Shown piece after piece: positions 59,984-64,000 of a stretch of 64,000 nt of DNA (its first letter is position 1; the number at the start of each line of letters is the position of its first letter). The position numbers were made by a program, and so were the translations under genes. This DNA is from Archilochus colubris (Eukaryota; Chordata; Aves; Apodiformes; Trochilidae). Location: contig CM041115.1 of the NCBI GenBank assembly GCA_023079485.1, forward strand, positions 47,458,156-47,522,155. The letters are read 5' to 3'. A model generated the notes under the pieces. It saw only the letters and a program-made list of their open reading frames with translations, was not told the DNA's origin and did not search any database.

Positions 59984-62900
59984 CTGGCTGCTCAGTCTTA
60001 GGTACTTGCCACTCTAATGACTGTTCTGAAAGGAAAACAACAGAAAAGTTTTTTAATAACACTTGTGACAGTGACAGTAGAGAGTTAATTAGAAGAGGAA
60101 GAGTAGGTACGATTGGACAGTGGTGTGCTGTTTCCAAATCTCAGGATGTTAACATTGATTTTGTGTTTTAAACTCTACCACTTTTTTAAAAATTGAAAAC
60201 TGCAAGGTGACAATCTACAAATGCCACCTCACACACACGCACCTTTTCAAGCTGGATGTTGTCCAAGTTTGAAAGAGAAGATAAGGTGTTCCAGAAGAAT
60301 ACCACCCTGCTTTGTGTGTTTAGTATTCTGTAAGGGGTTTTGTCCTAATTATCTATTCCTTGTATGTGTTTGCATTTCAAGTACCTTTGGTTAGTGAATC
60401 TGAAAATAAACAAAGGCTTCTATCTAAAGCCAGAGGTTTCTCAATGCCTTCCAGAAGTGTTTTCTTCCCAGCTGTCACACTGTTCAGTTGCCAAAATCCA
60501 TTGTGACGATTCACTGCTCTGAAGATAGATTAGCAGACATTTATCATCTTTGTTGGTAATAAAGAAAATGCAAATGCACTTCAGCTTATTGTTTGTTTCA
60601 GGGAATCTCCTCGGGTACATTACTTAAATCTCCTTTTGGTTTCCCCTCCCCCCAACCTCCCTCTTTAATTTCACACAACAAAGTGTACACAGAGAGTACA
60701 GAACTGTTATAAAAGCATAGCTTTAAGTGTGGATGATTTTCTGCAGACAGAAATTGAGCCTTCTTTCACTAAAAGTGGGATCAGATCAGTTGCTAATTTC
60801 TATACTGCAATTTCCTCCTGAATAACTGTTGTTCTTTTTGAAATTAAAATATTTTTTAAAAAATTGCAACAGTATTCCAGCCAAGAAGGCATCACTCCTT
60901 GTGAATAAACAGAAGAAACACTACAACTCTTTTTTTTTTTCAAAAAAAGTAACAGAACAGAGCAAATATGACCTACTACCCAAAACACTAGCCATATGCA
61001 GACTGAGTGGAAACTGAACTATGTAGGAGGTGCCATTCAGCAGAAATTAAATGAAGCCGTGGGGCATAGATAGCAGCCACAGGAGGACTTTGTGTATATG
61101 AGGTGGCATATGAGTGAAAACAGTCAGAAAGAAGTCAAAACATAAAAAGGTAGCTAGAAAGATTCTACCGAGATAATTCCGAAATGAAAAGTAAGTGTGA
61201 AATGAGAATTTTGAGGAGGAATGTGTACATTTTCAGGAGCATCAAATTACATGCCTAGTATTTTTTTTTCTTTCTCTTTTTTTTCTTTTTTTTTAAACGG
61301 AAGTAGCCCCTAGGGCTCCAAAACTTACTCATCTTTTTCATCAAAAAGAGTAACAATATGTTGATTTGTTGGTATTCCTTCCAATTGAACTACATGTTTC
61401 TGAGAGAATCACAAAAATTTATGCATTCTGCTCTTGTTCTGCTAATTCTGATGGAGTTTATTATAGAAGATTAAAAATAACTGAAAAAGATCATGACTGA
61501 CATTTGTCAGTCTTTTTACTGACATTTATGCCAAATTCTTTTCATTCCATAAATAGAAAGGCTCAGCTGGAATCACTGAATTAGTAGGAGGTGTCTCTGC
61601 CTATGCAGAGGGGGTGGAATTATGGAACTAGAGGATATTTAAGGTCCCTTCCAACTGAAAGCATTCTATGAATCTGCAATTAAGGGCTTAACATCAGTGT
61701 AAGTGAAGGTGGAATCTAACCTGAGGGCTTTTTTGACTATAGAAAATGCATTCTTCCATAAAGGTGTAGGATGACATGTTAGGGGATTCTATATGACACT
61801 TTGGTGAATTAATTCTTAATGTGCAATGGCTACTGAAGTATGTGAAACAACCTCAAAAGAGAGTGATGTAATGAGGCAGAGTTGCTCTGGTCTTCTCTTG
61901 AACAAGTCTTTGAGAAGTAGTTTATGCTTCTGCTAGCAACGTTCAATATACCCAGTACAACATTAATTCTATGATAGTAAATTACTTTGGTCCCAAGCAC
62001 ATACTAAAATTTCTGCAAGAGCCTAAGGGAATTTTCTTTCCTCTTTAAAAATGGTCTCTAGGTCCATACAGTTTGTAAGAAGTTTTCTCATTGTTGCTTG
62101 GTGTGATAACACCTACAGTAGCTCTGCCAGCTCTTCCCTCCTGCTCCACATTTGGCAACAGATTACAAGGAGTGGAGGCATGGCTACTTCCAGCCTGAGA
62201 TGGTCTGGCATAAGAGCAGTATGCTTAGGTACTTAGGCACTGCTATCTTAAACTCTAGCAGTATCACTCCACATTTATGTGAGACCAGAAGGAAGGATTT
62301 AACTAGCTAAGACCTAAATTTTCCATTCACATCCTTTTAAGGTGTGAAGTGTACAACACACTTTACTACACAGTTGCCATGAAAGAGACTTACAACTCTA
62401 AATAGCAGGTGTTGAAAATATGTCCTTTATTTCTCCTTCACACAGCAGACAAGTAATTTTCACTGTTTGATCAATTAGGACTTCATGGAAATGTAAATTA
62501 CACCAAATAAAACAGAAATGCTGGGGTTTTTTTCCAAAGCTGATTTTTTCCTCTTTATTTGCATACCCTAATTGAATATTTTGGCTTGCTGGCTCAAAAA
62601 TTCCTTATATGTGCCTAGAAGGTCTATTTATTAGAAAACCCGGCCTTTTAAATCGGTCAGTACAGGCAACTTTTCTTCAGTAGCCTTGGAGAATTTTTAG
62701 GATGCAGCATGTGAGTCAACCCACCTGGATCAGTTTTAAAAGCTAAAGTAATGTCAGCCTCACGTTGTCCATGGTACAGTTAGTTCATGATTGTAGGTAG
62801 GGAATGCGTTTTTTCCTGTCTTTTGTGACGATTCTGTTAATTTTATGACATTAGGATAAGGTACCTTCTTTCCATTTGCAGTATGCACCCATTTCCTATA

Positions 62901-64000
62901 ACGTCATCCCACCCACACTTGTATGACCTACGGATGTGTGACTTCACCTATTGGATATTTTCCACAAGCCCTACTTCATTGGAATTCCAGCCTAGGAGAT
63001 CCGTCAGAGATTTCAAGATTATTAAATGTTGTGTCTTGAATTTCATAAGAATTGTATTTGCCTGGAATTAATCCTTTATAGAGAATGTTTTCAAGCACTT
63101 TGCAATAGGAAAACTACTAAATTGTTAAATGTGATTTATTATTAATTGTGCTATTTAGAACAGATGGTTTCAGGCTATACTTACTACCATAGTAACTCCA
63201 TTATAAAATAAAGAGAAGATTCTGTACTTCATGAAAAACATATGAAGTGAAGAAAATTGTAAATTTAGAAGAACAGATTGGATAACAGATCAGGAAACCT
63301 ACCAAATATATATTTATTTACCAGTACCTATATTATTCTTAGTGAGCAGAACCAATCAAGGAAAAAAGCACTGATTACAAAAAAATTTTGCTTTTTCGTT
63401 AGGGTATTACTGCATGAATTATGAATTATACTGACCTGGTTGCCATCAGCAATCTACTAATTTAGGTCTTTCTGAAAGTAGGCACCTATAACTCCCCATC
63501 TTCCAGCTTAGGCAGGAAAGAGGAAGACCTTGTTTCTGGTTCTGTTAGTGACATTTCAGCATTATAAAAAGAACTCTAATTAGATCTGTGTGTACTGTAT
63601 TTGGTCAATATTGTGGAATTGCAATTCAAAGCTTTTCCTGAGCTCTGCAGTTCAAGAAATCATAGCTGTACTCTGGTTATATTTTGGGAACTGGAGATCT
63701 CGGAGTAGGGCTTCTCCATCACAGCAAAATGAGCTGTGATTGCACCCTGGCGATGGCCCTTCCACTGCTCACCTCAGGCTTGTAGGAGAACATCTTAGGA
63801 CAATGTCTCCTGTTGCCCATCACAGGGGAGATCACTGATGAAGGTTTTTAGTGTTTTCATCCATTAGAAGAAGTGGGATATGGTCCTTGTTACCTGAATT
63901 TCCAATAGGAATTCACAGAGGTATAAACCTCTGCAGAACAGAGAAAACAAGAGCTGGCACACTCAACTATGAGAAATGCTGTAAAGCTAAGAGTTCACCG
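59984..64000. other. Intronic sequence to the window edge
   Basis: AT-rich. It contains a short CR1 end (61588-61673) and T-rich runs near 60930 and 61260. About 62440-62720 is repeat-free with octamer-like ATTTGCAT and AT-rich words and could be regulatory (unverified). No SV2C exon was found. Confidence 0.6.
61588..61673 (+). mobile_element. Very short CR1 LINE 3' end, sense orientation
   Basis: 'aggtgtctctgcctatgcagagggggtggaa', 'ggatatttaaggtcccttccaactgaaa' and 'cattctatgaatctg' are the last ~85 bases of a CR1. Confidence 0.85.

Larger units (their letters stand above)
50783..64000 (+). other. SV2C: SV2C intron, incomplete at the window edge
   Basis: Starts GTAAGC and continues for at least 13.2 kb. 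No exon encoding the next conserved SV2 segment (the rest of membrane helix 4 and beyond) is found in any frame. It holds the densest transposon cluster of the window. Confidence 0.88.

Noticed and set aside
50783..64000. Search for the next SV2C exon
   Set aside because: No frame encodes the expected continuation of membrane segment 4 next to splice sites, so the exon is taken to be outside the window.
1..64000. tRNA, rRNA, snRNA, CRISPR arrays or bacterial-type operons
   Set aside because: I saw no cloverleaf with recognisable A and B boxes, no spaced direct-repeat arrays and no closely packed genes. The sequence is vertebrate intronic DNA.

Overview
The window is vertebrate nuclear DNA, almost certainly from a bird. 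It is AT-rich and CpG-poor, and carries about eighteen fragments of CR1 LINEs, the dominant avian retrotransposon, recognisable from their TCATAGAA-type 3' ends and their reverse transcriptase. It also holds bird-type endogenous retrovirus LTRs. There are no bacterial features such as operons, CRISPR arrays or insertion sequences. The only host gene I can support is SV2C, encoding synaptic vesicle glycoprotein 2C, on the + strand and represented by its 5' end.

Layout of the gene. Positions 1-219 are CpG-rich, end at a good splice donor, and are probably the non-coding first exon. Positions 28768-29446 hold the exon with the start codon (residues 1-193 plus one base of codon 194). Positions 50602-50782 hold the next coding exon (residues 194-253 plus two bases of codon 254). 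Splice phases match exactly across the 21.2-kb intron, and the joined product runs from the cytoplasmic tail through three membrane segments of the transporter fold. The rest of the gene lies beyond the right edge, and positions 50783-64000 are intron.

Layout of the repeats. The introns hold CR1 fragments of different ages, mostly antisense to SV2C. They also hold a 1.1-kb LTR at 19893-20983 and a compact pile-up of CR1 and LTR copies at about 52.8-60.0 kb. The most unusual element is a non-CR1 LINE at 33938-37007. It is flanked by a perfect 10-bp target-site duplication, keeps one reading frame for 1.3 kb through its endonuclease and linker, and ends in a GAT-type microsatellite tail. It has lost its reverse transcriptase core, where a short LTR-like fragment now sits. 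It may belong to the RTE-type elements reported as horizontally transferred in some bird lineages, which I could not test.

No complete new gene system is visible. Apart from the SV2C exons, the open frames are retroelement remnants or chance.
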